Source: Janthinobacterium sp. 64
GTDB lineage: Bacteria; Pseudomonadota; Gammaproteobacteria; Burkholderiales; Burkholderiaceae_D
Direction: 5' to 3'
Length of the DNA: 64,000 nt
Assembly: GCF_002813325.1 (NCBI RefSeq)
Contig: NZ_PHUG01000001.1
Location: forward strand, 5,642,001-5,706,000
Shown here: positions 44,036 through 53,334 of the stretch, piece after piece
Position numbering within the stretch: the stretch's first letter is position 1
How the letters are laid out: each line of letters begins with the position of its first letter
Position numbers and translations under genes: made by a program
The notes under the pieces: generated by a model
Databases searched by the model: none
Told to the model about the DNA's origin: nothing
The model's input: only the letters and a program-made list of their open reading frames with translations

Positions 44036-45832
44036 TTAATTTACTACTGTTTTTGATAATTTTTGTGTTTTAGCATGATCGACATGCTGCTGGCCTGCCT
44101 GCTGGGGCAGGTGGATGGCCAGCGCCGTGCCGCAGCCCGCCTGGCTGTCGATGCGCAGTTCGCCGCCCAGCGCATGGACACGTTCGCGTATGCTCTTCAG
44201 GCCGAAGGCGGCCCGCTTGCCGTGGTCGCCCGGCTGCATGCCGATGCCGTTGTCGCTGATGCGCAGGACGATGGCGTCCGCATCTTGCGTCAGCGCCACT
44301 TCCACTTCGCTGGCCTTGGCGTGGCGCACGATGTTCGACAGCGATTCCTGCAGCACGCGGAAGATGGCCGATGTCTGGCGCTGGTCCAGGCCCAGGTCCG
44401 GCGCCTTGCTGTCGAGCGTGAGCCGGTAGCGGATGGCGCTGCGGCTCTCCATCTGGCGGATCAGCCACTCGGCCGCCGGGCCCAGTCCCAGCTCCAGGGT
44501 GCTGGGATGCAAGTCATTGATGATGGTGCGCACGGAGCGGATGGTGGCGTCGATGGTGTCGAGCATGCGCTGCGCATGGCGGTGCAGGCGCGGGTGGGTG
44601 GTGGCCGTGCGCGCATGCAGCAGCGACACGTCGATGCGCAGCACCATCAGATTCTGGCCCAGGTCGTCATGAATATCGAGCGCGATGCGGCGCCTTTCCT
44701 GTTCCTTGATGGTTTGCTGGTGGTCGCTCAGTTCGCGCAGCTGGGCCAGGGTGCGCTGCACGTTTTCCTCGTTGCGCTTGCTTTCCGTGATGTCGATGCC
44801 CATGGCGATGATCATCTGCGGTTGGCCTTGCGCATCGAAGATGGGTTTTTTATGCGTCTGCAGCAGGCGGTTTTCCTGCAGCCGCGCATTCCACACGAGT
44901 TCTTCGCGTATCACCAACTGGCGGCTGGCAAACGCTTCCTGGTCCGCCGCGTGGAATCCCTGGGTCTGGTCCGCAGGGAAGTGCCGCACGTCGCGTCCTT
45001 CGGCGATATCCTGGAATTGCACGCCCCATTGCTGCTCGCAGGCCTGGTTCATCAGCACGATGCGCGAGTCGGCATCTTTCAGGAACAGCGACAGGGGCAT
45101 CATGGAAATGATGTCCTGCAGCCGCTCTTCGCTGCGCGCCAGGGCCGCTTCCGTTTGCGCGCGCATGGCGATTTCCGCAGAGAGCTGGAGATTGACATCG
45201 AGCAATTGGGCCGTGCGCAGGGCCACGCGGCTTTCCAGCTCCGCATGGGCCAGGCTCAATGCATGTTCGGACCGCTTGTGTTCGGTGATGTCGCTGGCCA
45301 GCACCAGTGCGCCCGTCACGGTGCCGTGCTGGTCGTACAGGCGCCGTCCGCTGAGCATGGCCCAGCGCTGTGTGCCGTCGCCATGCTGGTATTGCAATTC
45401 GCCCATGCAGCTATCGCTCGCCGTCTGGCGTAGCGGACACAGGCGCAGCAAGGTGGCCTCGTCGTGGAATTCCTCCATGGAGTGGTTCAGCAGCAGCTCG
45501 GCGGGGAGGCCCAGCATGTCGCACAGGCGCTGGTTGACGTACAGGATGCGGCCTTGCGCATCCGTTTGCCACATGCCGTCCTGCGCCGTTTCGCTCAGGT
45601 TCTGGTAGCGCAGGAGGCTGGCGTCGAGTTGCGAACGCGTGCTGGCGAGGTGGGTGCGCAGCCTGCGCATCAGCCACATGGCCGTGCCGGCGGCGGTCGC
45701 CAGCAGCAGGGTCAGCCAGACATGCTCCCAGAAGTCGAGCGCCGGCCAGGCCGCACCGGCCAGCCAGCCCAGCATGATCAGGATGAGGGCGGCGCAGGCA
45801 GCACTCAGCGTTTCAATCGACCATTTGCTCAT
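44036..45832 (-). CDS. Orphan PAS-containing sensor histidine kinase
   Basis: Membrane kinase of about 598 aa. ATG 45832 with AGGGA upstream is preferred to 45850. Two N-terminal helices lie around residues 6-50, then PAS 1 (LSETAQDGMWQTDAQGRILYVN), PAS 2 (DIISMMPLSLFLKDADSRIVL), a HisKA_3 box RRRIALDIHDDLGQN (phosphoacceptor His) and a HATPase with LQESLSNIVRHAKASE, DNGIGM and AFGLKSIRERV. No response regulator is adjacent, so its partner is elsewhere. Confidence 0.9.
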   Translation of the reverse strand: MSKWSIETLSAACAALILIMLGWLAGAAWPALDFWEHVWLTLLLATAAGTAMWLMRRLRTHLASTRSQLDASLLRYQNLSETAQDGMWQTDAQGRILYVNQRLCDMLGLPAELLLNHSMEEFHDEATLLRLCPLRQTASDSCMGELQYQHGDGTQRWAMLSGRRLYDQHGTVTGALVLASDITEHKRSEHALSLAHAELESRVALRTAQLLDVNLQLSAEIAMRAQTEAALARSEERLQDIISMMPLSLFLKDADSRIVLMNQACEQQWGVQFQDIAEGRDVRHFPADQTQGFHAADQEAFASRQLVIREELVWNARLQENRLLQTHKKPIFDAQGQPQMIIAMGIDITESKRNEENVQRTLAQLRELSDHQQTIKEQERRRIALDIHDDLGQNLMVLRIDVSLLHARTATTHPRLHRHAQRMLDTIDATIRSVRTIINDLHPSTLELGLGPAAEWLIRQMESRSAIRYRLTLDSKAPDLGLDQRQTSAIFRVLQESLSNIVRHAKASEVEVALTQDADAIVLRISDNGIGMQPGDHGKRAAFGLKSIRERVHALGGELRIDSQAGCGTALAIHLPQQAGQQHVDHAKTQKLSKTVVN

Positions 45833-45953
45833 CCGCGTCCCTGGCGTCATGGTTGGCCGCTGCGGTGTGCATGGGGCCTAAGTTGGGAAGGTGTCAACCG
45901 CTAGTGTAATACCAATTGTTGTTTTATTGAGAATATTTTGCAACTGGGCAAGC

Positions 45954-45984
45954 AAAAGGGCCGGCCCTTGCGGTGCCGGCCCTT
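45954..45984 (-). terminator. Terminator of ppc
   Basis: Minus-strand hairpin AAGGGCCGGC-N9-GCCGGCCCTT (45956-45984) followed by TTTT on the minus strand. It lies 26 bp after the ppc stop. Confidence 0.8.
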
Positions 45985-46009
45985 GTCTGCCGATGGCAGC
46001 CTGGCGCGA

Positions 46010-48859
46010 TCAGCCCGTGTTGCGCAGGCCGGCCGCCACGCCGTTGATCGACAGCTGGATGCCGCGGTGCACCCTTTCGTCGATCTTGCTTTCCGCCGAC
46101 AGGGCGCGGTTGCGCTTGATCAATTCCACCTGCAAGTGGTTCAGCGGGTCGAGATAGGCGAAGCGGTTCTGGATCGAGCGGGCCAGCAGCGGATTGCCCG
46201 CCAGCCGTTCCGTGTTGCCGGTGATCAGCTCCAGGCAGCGCAAGGTGTTGCCATGCTCGTCCGTGATGCGCTTGTAGATGCGTTCGCGCAAGTCCTGGTC
46301 TGCCACCAGTTCCGCATAGCGCGAGGCAATCGCCAGGTCCGTCTTGGCCAGCACCATGTCCATGTTCGACAGCAAGGTGGCAAAGAATGGCCATTCGGCA
46401 TACATGGCGCGCAGGGTGGCGATCTTCTCATCTTTCGACGCGCCGTCAGCCTGGTCGATCCAGGCCTCGATGGCGCTGCCGAAACCGAACCAGCCCGGCA
46501 GCAGCAAGCGGCACTGGCCCCAGGAAAAGCCCCAGGGAATGGCGCGCAAGTCTTCGATGCGCTGGTTGGCCTTGCGCGAGGCGGGGCGCGAGCCGAGGTT
46601 CAGCTCGGCGATTTCCGCAATCGGCGTGGCCGAGAAGAAGTACTCCGTAAAACCCGGCGTTTCATACACGAGGTGGCGGTAGGCGTGATAGGCCAGGTCC
46701 GACAGCTGCGCCATCACGGCTTCGAACTGCGCCAGTTCGCTTGCGTGCGCGGGGTTGGCCGCTTGCGGCGCCAGGCTCGCTTCCAGGGTGGCAGCGACCA
46801 GCAATTCCAGGTTGCGCCGGCCGATTTCCGCGTTGGAAAACTTCGAGGCGATGATTTCGCCCTGTTCCGTCAGGCGGATCTGCCCGTTGACGGTGCCCGG
46901 CGGCTGGGCCAGGATGGCTTCGTAGCTGGGTCCGCCGCCGCGGCCCACCGTGCCGCCACGGCCATGGAACAGGCGCAGCTTGACACCGGCCTTCTGGAAG
47001 TCGGAGACCAATGCCAGTTCCGCCTTGTACAGTTCCCAGTTCGACGTCAGGAAGCCGCCATCCTTGTTCGAATCGGAATAGCCGAGCATGACTTCCTGCA
47101 ACTGTCCCTGCTTGGCGATCAATTGTTTTACCAATGGCAAGGCCATCACCTGGCTCATGATGCCGGCCGCGCGCTGCAGGTCGGGGATCGTTTCAAACAG
47201 TGGGATGACCATCAGCTCGCAGCTGCTGTCACCGTCGCCGCCGGCTTTCCAGTCGGTGCGCAGCAAGCCCGTTTCCTTTTGCAGCAGCAACACTTCCAGC
47301 AGGTCGGACACGGTTTCCGTGTGCGAAATGATGTAGTTGCGGATGGCCCGCGCGCCGTAGCGCTGGCGGATGTCGCGCGCCGCGCGCAAAATCGCCAGCT
47401 CGGAATCCGTTTCCGTGGCGTAGGCGATGTAAGGCGAGTACAGCAAACGCGGCTGGGCCAGTTCGCTCAGCAGCAGCGCCTGCTTGTCTTCCTCGGACAG
47501 GGACGTGTAATCGGCGGCCACGCCGCTTTGCGCGAACAGGTCGGCCAGCACGCGCTCGTGCACGTCGGACGTCTGGCGCATGTCGAGCGAGGCCAGGTGG
47601 AAACCGAAGATGTCGGCCGCGCGTGCCAGCGTGGCCAGGCGCGGACGCACGAGGGCCGCGCCGTGGTGCGATTCGAGCGAGGCGACGATGGTGCGCAGGT
47701 CGGCGACAAAGGCGGCCGCGTCAGGGTAGGCGGCGGCCGCGCCCACTTCCTTGCGCAGGATATTGGTGGCGCCCAGCGCGCGGGCCGTGGCGGCCAGGCG
47801 CGCATAGATACCGATCAGGGCGCGGCGGTACGGCTCGTCGCTGCGGTGCGGCGAGGCGTCCGGCGACTGGTCGGCCAGCGCCTGCAGTGCGGCGCTGACG
47901 CCCACCATCAGGGTCGAGACGGACAATTCCGCGCCCAGCGCGTGCACTTCGTCGAGGTAAAAGTCGAGGATGGTGGTGGCGTGGCGCGCCAGCGCGTGCT
48001 GCATGGTGCCCGCGTTGACGTTCGGGTTGCCGTCGCGGTCCCCGCCGATCCAGCTGCCCATCTGCACGTAGGCGGCATTGATCGGTACTATCGTGCCGTC
48101 GCCGTTCGGGTACTCGGCGGCGATGTCATCCTCGATGTCGTCATACAGGCCCGGCAGTTCGCGCAAAAAGGTGATGCGGTAGTAGGACAGGGCGTTTTCG
48201 ATTTCGTCGGCCACCGTCAGCTTCGAGTAGCGCAGCATGCGCGTCTGCCACAGGGTGGAGACGCGCGAGCGCAGCAGCTGCAGGTTGGCTTGCCGCTCTT
48301 TCGGCGTCTGCGGCAGGTCGCGCTCGGCCAGCAGGCGGGCGATGTCGTGCTCGGCGTCGAGGATGCTCTTGCGCTGCACTTCCGTCGGGTGGGCCGTCAG
48401 CACGGGTGCGATCAGGGCGTCCTGGAAGAAGGTGTCGACCGTCTTGCGCGGCACGCCGGCCATGCGCAGTTTTTTCAGCGCGAAGCTGACGCTGCCCTTT
48501 TGCGCGCTGGACCCTGCCAGCAAATGGGCGCGGCGGCGGCGGATGTGGTGCTGGTCTTCCGCAATGTTGGCCAGGTGCGAGAAATAGGAAAAGGCGCGCA
48601 CCACGGAAATCGTCTGCTCGCGGCTCAGTTCTTTCAGCATGGCGTCGAGTTCCAGCGCGGCGCCGGCGTCCGCTTCGCGGCGGAAGCGCACGGAGGTCTG
48701 GCGTATGGTTTCCACCACATGGAAGACGGCGTCGCCTTCCTGTTCGCGCAGCACGTCGCCCAGCAGGCGGCCCAGCAGGCGGATATCTTCTTTCAGTGGC
48801 GCGTCCTTGTCGGAAGCGGCCGCTGGAACTATTTCTGGTGCTACTGCGTCATTGAGCAT
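46010..48859 (-). CDS. ppc: Phosphoenolpyruvate carboxylase
   Basis: Anaplerotic enzyme of about 949 aa that carboxylates PEP to oxaloacetate. Catalytic motifs are present: [13 protein letters not shown] (active-site His), [14 protein letters not shown] and [10 protein letters not shown]. The C-terminus ends in ...[10 protein letters not shown], as the family requires. ATG 48859 (MLNDAVAPE) is preferred over 48889, which would add a hydrophobic decapeptide unlike the family. hemC runs divergently upstream. Confidence 0.97.
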   Translation of the reverse strand: MLNDAVAPEIVPAAASDKDAPLKEDIRLLGRLLGDVLREQEGDAVFHVVETIRQTSVRFRREADAGAALELDAMLKELSREQTISVVRAFSYFSHLANIAEDQHHIRRRRAHLLAGSSAQKGSVSFALKKLRMAGVPRKTVDTFFQDALIAPVLTAHPTEVQRKSILDAEHDIARLLAERDLPQTPKERQANLQLLRSRVSTLWQTRMLRYSKLTVADEIENALSYYRITFLRELPGLYDDIEDDIAAEYPNGDGTIVPINAAYVQMGSWIGGDRDGNPNVNAGTMQHALARHATTILDFYLDEVHALGAELSVSTLMVGVSAALQALADQSPDASPHRSDEPYRRALIGIYARLAATARALGATNILRKEVGAAAAYPDAAAFVADLRTIVASLESHHGAALVRPRLATLARAADIFGFHLASLDMRQTSDVHERVLADLFAQSGVAADYTSLSEEDKQALLLSELAQPRLLYSPYIAYATETDSELAILRAARDIRQRYGARAIRNYIISHTETVSDLLEVLLLQKETGLLRTDWKAGGDGDSSCELMVIPLFETIPDLQRAAGIMSQVMALPLVKQLIAKQGQLQEVMLGYSDSNKDGGFLTSNWELYKAELALVSDFQKAGVKLRLFHGRGGTVGRGGGPSYEAILAQPPGTVNGQIRLTEQGEIIASKFSNAEIGRRNLELLVAATLEASLAPQAANPAHASELAQFEAVMAQLSDLAYHAYRHLVYETPGFTEYFFSATPIAEIAELNLGSRPASRKANQRIEDLRAIPWGFSWGQCRLLLPGWFGFGSAIEAWIDQADGASKDEKIATLRAMYAEWPFFATLLSNMDMVLAKTDLAIASRYAELVADQDLRERIYKRITDEHGNTLRCLELITGNTERLAGNPLLARSIQNRFAYLDPLNHLQVELIKRNRALSAESKIDERVHRGIQLSINGVAAGLRNTG

Positions 48860-48976
48860 AATAAAGAACCAAAGTAAGTGTAAAAGCAAGGGAATGTGGA
48901 TCGCACCGGGCGTTTGGCCGCAGAGGGGAGGGGCGCATGATAAAATTTGTGGTCTTCAACATGGACGCTAGCCTGA

Positions 48977-48995
48977 CTTGGCCTTCTAGGCCAAG
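48977..48995. repeat. Hairpin in the ppc-hemC divergent region
   Basis: CTTGGCCT-TCT-AGGCCAAG, perfect 8-bp arms. A TTATAG-like -10 element follows about 10 bp later on the plus strand, so it may be an operator of hemC or a leader hairpin. Confidence 0.4.
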
Positions 48996-49068
48996 GGATA
49001 ACGATTATAGCGACGCCGGGCGCCATTCCGATACAAATTGATATCGGACGGGCGAATTGGCAACGATA

Positions 49069-50106
49069 ATGACAACGACAGCCACAGCGAAAGAACTTGT
49101 TTTGAAAGCATCCGAATTGACCCCGAACGAATTGACCATTCCCGCCCGCCTGGTGATCGCCACGCGCGAGAGCCGCCTTGCCATGTGGCAAGCTGAACAC
49201 GTGCGTGCGCGCCTGGCCGCCCTGTATCCGCAGTGTAGCGTTGAAATTCTCGGCATGACCACACGCGGCGACCAGATTCTGGACCGCGCCTTGTCCAAGG
49301 TAGGCGGCAAGGGCCTGTTCGTCAAGGAGCTGGAAGTGGCGATGGAAGAAGGCCGCGCCGACCTGGCCGTGCATTCGCTCAAAGACGTGCCGATGGAGTT
49401 GCCAGAAGGCTACAGCCTGGCCGCCATCCTCGAACGTGAAGACCCGCGCGACGCGTTCGTGTCGAACGACTACGCCAGCCTGGCCGAGCTGCCGCATGGC
49501 GCCGTGGTCGGCACCAGCAGCCTGCGCCGCCAGTCGCTGATCGCCGCGCGCTACCCGCACCTGACGATTCTGCCCCTGCGCGGCAACCTCGATACGCGTT
49601 TGGGCAAGCTGGACCGTGGCGATTACGCCGCCATCATCCTGGCCGCCGCCGGCCTGAAACGCCTGGGCCTGGCATCGCGCATCCGCGCCGTGCTGGCGCC
49701 GGAAGACAGCTTGCCGGCCGCCGGGCAGGGCGCCATGGCGATTGAAATCCGCAGCGGCCGCGTCGACGGCGCCGACCTGGTGCGCCTGCTGGCGCCGCTG
49801 AACCATCTTGATACGGCGCACGCCGTCACGGCCGAGCGCAAGGTATCGAAGATTTTCGGCGGCAGCTGCCAGATTCCGCTGGCCGCGTTTGCCACAGTCG
49901 AGGGCGAACAGATGCGCTTGCGCGCCATGGTCGCCACGCCCGATGGCGCGCGCATGGCCAGCGCCGACGTCAGTGGCCCGGCCAGCGCGCCGGAACAGCT
50001 GGGCGAGCAAGTGGCCGAATTGCTGCGCGGGCAAGATGCCGCCGGCATCCTCGCCTCGTGCGCCGTCACGCCCGACAACCATGAAGGCCTGGCGCCGCAT
50101 GCCTGA
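49069..50106 (+). CDS. hemC: Porphobilinogen deaminase (hydroxymethylbilane synthase)
   Basis: Haem biosynthesis enzyme of 345 aa that joins four porphobilinogens. [30 protein letters not shown] and [14 protein letters not shown] line the active site, and the cofactor Cys lies in [12 protein letters not shown]. An in-frame TTG at 49057 is also possible. It overlaps hemD by 8 bases and heads the haem operon. Confidence 0.96.
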   Translation: MTTTATAKELVLKASELTPNELTIPARLVIATRESRLAMWQAEHVRARLAALYPQCSVEILGMTTRGDQILDRALSKVGGKGLFVKELEVAMEEGRADLAVHSLKDVPMELPEGYSLAAILEREDPRDAFVSNDYASLAELPHGAVVGTSSLRRQSLIAARYPHLTILPLRGNLDTRLGKLDRGDYAAIILAAAGLKRLGLASRIRAVLAPEDSLPAAGQGAMAIEIRSGRVDGADLVRLLAPLNHLDTAHAVTAERKVSKIFGGSCQIPLAAFATVEGEQMRLRAMVATPDGARMASADVSGPASAPEQLGEQVAELLRGQDAAGILASCAVTPDNHEGLAPHA

Positions 50107-50881
50107 CAGTGTGGTGATCACGCGGCCCGCGCAACAAGCGGGGCCGCTGGCCGCACGCATCGCGGCGCTGGGCTGGCCCGTGACCCTGCTGCCGCTGCTG
50201 GAAATCCACGCGCTGGACGGCGAGGACGAATGCGCGCAGCTGCAAGCCGTGCTGGCGCGCCTGCAGACATTTGACCTGGTGGCGTTCGTTTCGCCCAACG
50301 CCATCGATTGCGTCTTTGCGCACCTGCCCGCCTGGCCGCCTGGCGTGCCGCTGGCCGTGGTGGGCGAGGGCAGCAAGATGGCCCTGGCCGCGCATGGCGT
50401 CACGCACGCCAACGCGACCATCACCAGCCCGCTGGACACGGCGCGCAGCGATTCCGAACATCTGTTGCTGGCGCTGGACTTGCCGGCCCTGCGCGGCAAG
50501 CGCGTGCTGATCGTGCGCGGCGACGGCGGACGCGACTACCTGGCCGACGGCTTGCGCGCGGCCGGCGCGCAAGTCGAGTTCGTCACAGCTTACCGCCGCA
50601 AGGTGCCGACGCTGACGCCGGCCTTGCGGGCGACCCTGGAAAACCTGTTGCAGCATAATAATGACTGGATCATCACCAGCTCGGAAGCGCTGCGCGGTTT
50701 GCTGGCGCTGCTGGGCGAAATGGGCGATGACAAGATGGCTGTTGCAAAAATGCAACAGCAGCATTTGATCGTGCCGCACGCGCGCATTGCACAAACGGCG
50801 GCGGCCCTGGGTTTTGCCCGTGTCACCTTGACAGGATCAGGCGACGCGGGAGTGCTCGCCGCGTTACAATCACGACCATGA
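50099..50881 (+). CDS. hemD: Uroporphyrinogen-III synthase
   Basis: Enzyme of 260 aa that closes and inverts the tetrapyrrole ring. The family is weakly conserved; visible features are [17 protein letters not shown] at the start, [33 protein letters not shown] and the central [10 protein letters not shown]. Start ATG 50099 lies within the end of hemC, and the stop overlaps hemX (ATGA). Context makes the assignment firm. Confidence 0.93.
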   Translation: MPDSVVITRPAQQAGPLAARIAALGWPVTLLPLLEIHALDGEDECAQLQAVLARLQTFDLVAFVSPNAIDCVFAHLPAWPPGVPLAVVGEGSKMALAAHGVTHANATITSPLDTARSDSEHLLLALDLPALRGKRVLIVRGDGGRDYLADGLRAAGAQVEFVTAYRRKVPTLTPALRATLENLLQHNNDWIITSSEALRGLLALLGEMGDDKMAVAKMQQQHLIVPHARIAQTAAALGFARVTLTGSGDAGVLAALQSRP

Positions 50882-52044
50882 ACGAAATGCCTACACTCTC
50901 CGAACCGAATGCAACGCCTGGCAGCGCCGTGAAGACGGCGCCGCAGGCGGCCGACCAACCTGCCGGCCGCGCGCCGACCCTGCTGGAACAGCTGCAAAAG
51001 CCGATGAGCATCGCCGTCATCGTGCTGGCCGTGCTGCTCGCTGCGCAAAGCTGGTCGACCAGCAAGCAGATCCGCAACCTGCGCGAAGAAGTGGCCAAGC
51101 GCCTGCAAAAGGGCGATGTCAGCAACGCTGAAACGGGCGTGCTGGCGCGCAACGTGCAAGAAGGCACGAAAGAGCTGCAAATCAAGGTGGGCGCGCTGGA
51201 AAACCGCCAGAGCGAAACGCAAAGCCAGCAGCTGGCGCTGGAACAACTGTATAACGACTTGTCGAAAAACCGCGACGAGTGGGCGCTGACGGAAATCGAG
51301 CAAGTGCTGTCGACGGCCAGCCAGCAGCTGCAACTGGCCGGCAACGTGCCCGGCGCGCTGATCGCCCTGCAAAACGCGGACCGCAGCCTGTCGCGTTCCG
51401 ACAAGCCGCAATTCATCACCATCCGCCGCGCCATTGGCCGCGACATGGAAAAACTCAAGGCCCTGCCCAGCGTCGATTCGACGGGCGTGGCCCTGCGCCT
51501 CGATGCCGTGATCGCCCAGATCGACGCCTTGCCGATGCTGGCCGATGAAACGCCGGCCTTGCCGGCCGCGCCGGAAAAACCGGGCAAGGCCGCGGCCAAG
51601 GCCGGGGCCAAGCCCGTGCGCGATGCCAGCGGCAAGCTGGTCGGCCCGCCAGCGCCGGAACCGCTGCTGCAAACAGTGCGCGACGGCTTCAATACCTGGA
51701 GCGGCGACATGTGGAATGACGTGCGTCAATTGATCCGCATCCGCCGGGTCGATACGCCGGAAGCGCTGATGCTGTCGCCGACGCAATCGTATTTCTTGCG
51801 GGAAAACGTCAAGCTGCGCTTGCTGAATGCCCGCATGGCCCTGTTGTCGCGCAATGAAACGGCTTTCCGGAATGACCTGATCGCCGCCCAGGATGCGCTG
51901 GCCAAGTATTTCGACACCCGCGCCAAGAACACGCAGACGGCGCAAGCCCTGTTGCGCCAGGTTCAGGGCAGCAACCTGGCCATCGAAATGCCAACCTTGT
52001 CCGACAGCCTGACGGCTGTGCGCAACTACAAAGCGAAGTCCTGA
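50878..52044 (+). CDS. hemX: HemX-like membrane protein of the haem operon
   Basis: Protein of 388 aa with one N-terminal membrane helix (about 42-60, MSIAVIVLAVLLAAQSW), a coiled-coil stretch (~62-130: KQIRNLREEVAKRLQ; LENRQSETQSQQLALEQLY) and a periplasmic helical domain. It matches HemX, once called uroporphyrinogen-III methylase by error; no SAM site is seen. An Ala/Pro/Lys-rich linker is found near 220-250. Confidence 0.9.
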   Translation: MNEMPTLSEPNATPGSAVKTAPQAADQPAGRAPTLLEQLQKPMSIAVIVLAVLLAAQSWSTSKQIRNLREEVAKRLQKGDVSNAETGVLARNVQEGTKELQIKVGALENRQSETQSQQLALEQLYNDLSKNRDEWALTEIEQVLSTASQQLQLAGNVPGALIALQNADRSLSRSDKPQFITIRRAIGRDMEKLKALPSVDSTGVALRLDAVIAQIDALPMLADETPALPAAPEKPGKAAAKAGAKPVRDASGKLVGPPAPEPLLQTVRDGFNTWSGDMWNDVRQLIRIRRVDTPEALMLSPTQSYFLRENVKLRLLNARMALLSRNETAFRNDLIAAQDALAKYFDTRAKNTQTAQALLRQVQGSNLAIEMPTLSDSLTAVRNYKAKS

Positions 52045-52048
52045 GCCC

Positions 52049-53245
52049 ATGCGTCTATTTCTCTGGTTACTCGCCCTGATGGCTGCGGCGATCGGTATCG
52101 CCGTGACGGCCCGTTTCAACCCCGGCAACGTGGTGCTGTTCTATCCGCCTTACCGCATCGACTTGTCGCTGAACTTCTTCCTGCTGCTGCAGGTCGTGCT
52201 GTTCGTGCTGCTGTACCTGCTGGTGCGCGCCGTGCGCGCCACCGTGCGCATGCCGGCGCAAGTGGCGGCCTATCGCCAGCGCAAGCGTGAGCGCGATGGC
52301 AACAAGGGCTTGCGCGAAGCCTTGAAAGCCCTGTTCGAAGGCCGTTTCGGCCATGCCGAAAAGGCCGCCTTGCGCGCCGCCGAACTCGATGAAAACGCGG
52401 GCCTGGCCGCGCTGATCGGCGCGCGCGCCGCGCACCGCATGCGCCAGTCCGAGCGTCGCGACAGCTGGCTGGCCCGTGTCGAAGGCGATGCCAGCCTGAA
52501 GACGGCGCGCTTGATGACGGTGACGGAATTGCTGGTCGACGACCACCAGCCGGAAGCGGCCCTGGCGGCCGTGCGCGAACTCAATGCCAGCGGCACGCGC
52601 CATATCCATGCGCTGCAATGGTCGCTGAAAGCCGAGCAGCAGGCGAAGAACTGGCCGGAAGTGCTGCGCCTCGTGCGTTCGCTCGACAAGCACCGCGCCC
52701 TGCATCCAGCCCTGTCGTCGCGCCTGCGTGAACTGGCCTACGACCATTTGCTGTCCGACACTTCGCATGACGCCGAATCGCTGATGCGCGTCTGGTCCAG
52801 CGTGCCCAGCAGCGACCGGGTCAAGCCGTACATCGCCTGCCGCGCCGCCACGGCCCTGAATGCGCGCGGCCTGCACGACGAAGCGCGCCTCGTGTGCGAA
52901 GAGTCGCTGGCCGCCGACTGGGACGACCGCGTCGTGCGCGCCTACCGCGAAGCGGCGGCGCCCGCCGGCACGCCGGCCCTGCTGCTGCAGATCGAGCATT
53001 GCGAGCAATGGATGAAACAGCGTCCGCTCGATGCGGAACTGGCGCTGACCCTGGGCACCTTGTGCCTCAAGCAAAAACTGTGGGGCAAGGCCCAGCGTCA
53101 CCTGGAGCAGGCCTTGTCGGACGCGAACGAGCCGCAGATGGTGCGCGACGCCCACCTGAAGCTGGCGCAGATGCACGACGCCTTGCAGCAGACGGAACAG
53201 GCTGCCGCGCATTACCGGCAGTGCGCCTTGGCAACCATCCTGTAA
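52049..53245 (+). CDS. hemY: HemY-like TPR membrane protein
   Basis: Protein of 398 aa with two N-terminal helices (about 3-20 and 40-62), the conserved VVLFYPPYRIDLSLNFFL between them, and C-terminal TPR-type helices (LAAVRELNASGTRHIHAL; LGTLCLKQKLWGKAQRHLE). It is the proteobacterial HemY that accompanies hemCDX, not the Gram-positive protoporphyrinogen oxidase of the same name. A terminator follows it. Confidence 0.93.
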   Translation: MRLFLWLLALMAAAIGIAVTARFNPGNVVLFYPPYRIDLSLNFFLLLQVVLFVLLYLLVRAVRATVRMPAQVAAYRQRKRERDGNKGLREALKALFEGRFGHAEKAALRAAELDENAGLAALIGARAAHRMRQSERRDSWLARVEGDASLKTARLMTVTELLVDDHQPEAALAAVRELNASGTRHIHALQWSLKAEQQAKNWPEVLRLVRSLDKHRALHPALSSRLRELAYDHLLSDTSHDAESLMRVWSSVPSSDRVKPYIACRAATALNARGLHDEARLVCEESLAADWDDRVVRAYREAAAPAGTPALLLQIEHCEQWMKQRPLDAELALTLGTLCLKQKLWGKAQRHLEQALSDANEPQMVRDAHLKLAQMHDALQQTEQAAAHYRQCALATIL

Positions 53246-53262
53246 TGTGAGTATGCAGACGT

Positions 53263-53300
53263 AAAAAAGCCGTTCAGTGCAGACTGAACGGCTTTTTTTT
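53263..53300. terminator. Terminator of the haem operon
   Basis: AAAAAAGCCGTTCAGT-GCAG-ACTGAACGGCTTTTTT, perfect 16-bp stem with T and A runs. It can also end gcd on the minus strand. Confidence 0.93.
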
Positions 53301-53334
53301 GCGCTGCTAGCTTGCTACTTTACTTCTTCGCGCT

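Noticed and set aside
45938..48877. A 979-codon open frame on the plus strand
   Set aside because: Antisense to ppc, whose catalytic motifs make the minus strand the coding one.
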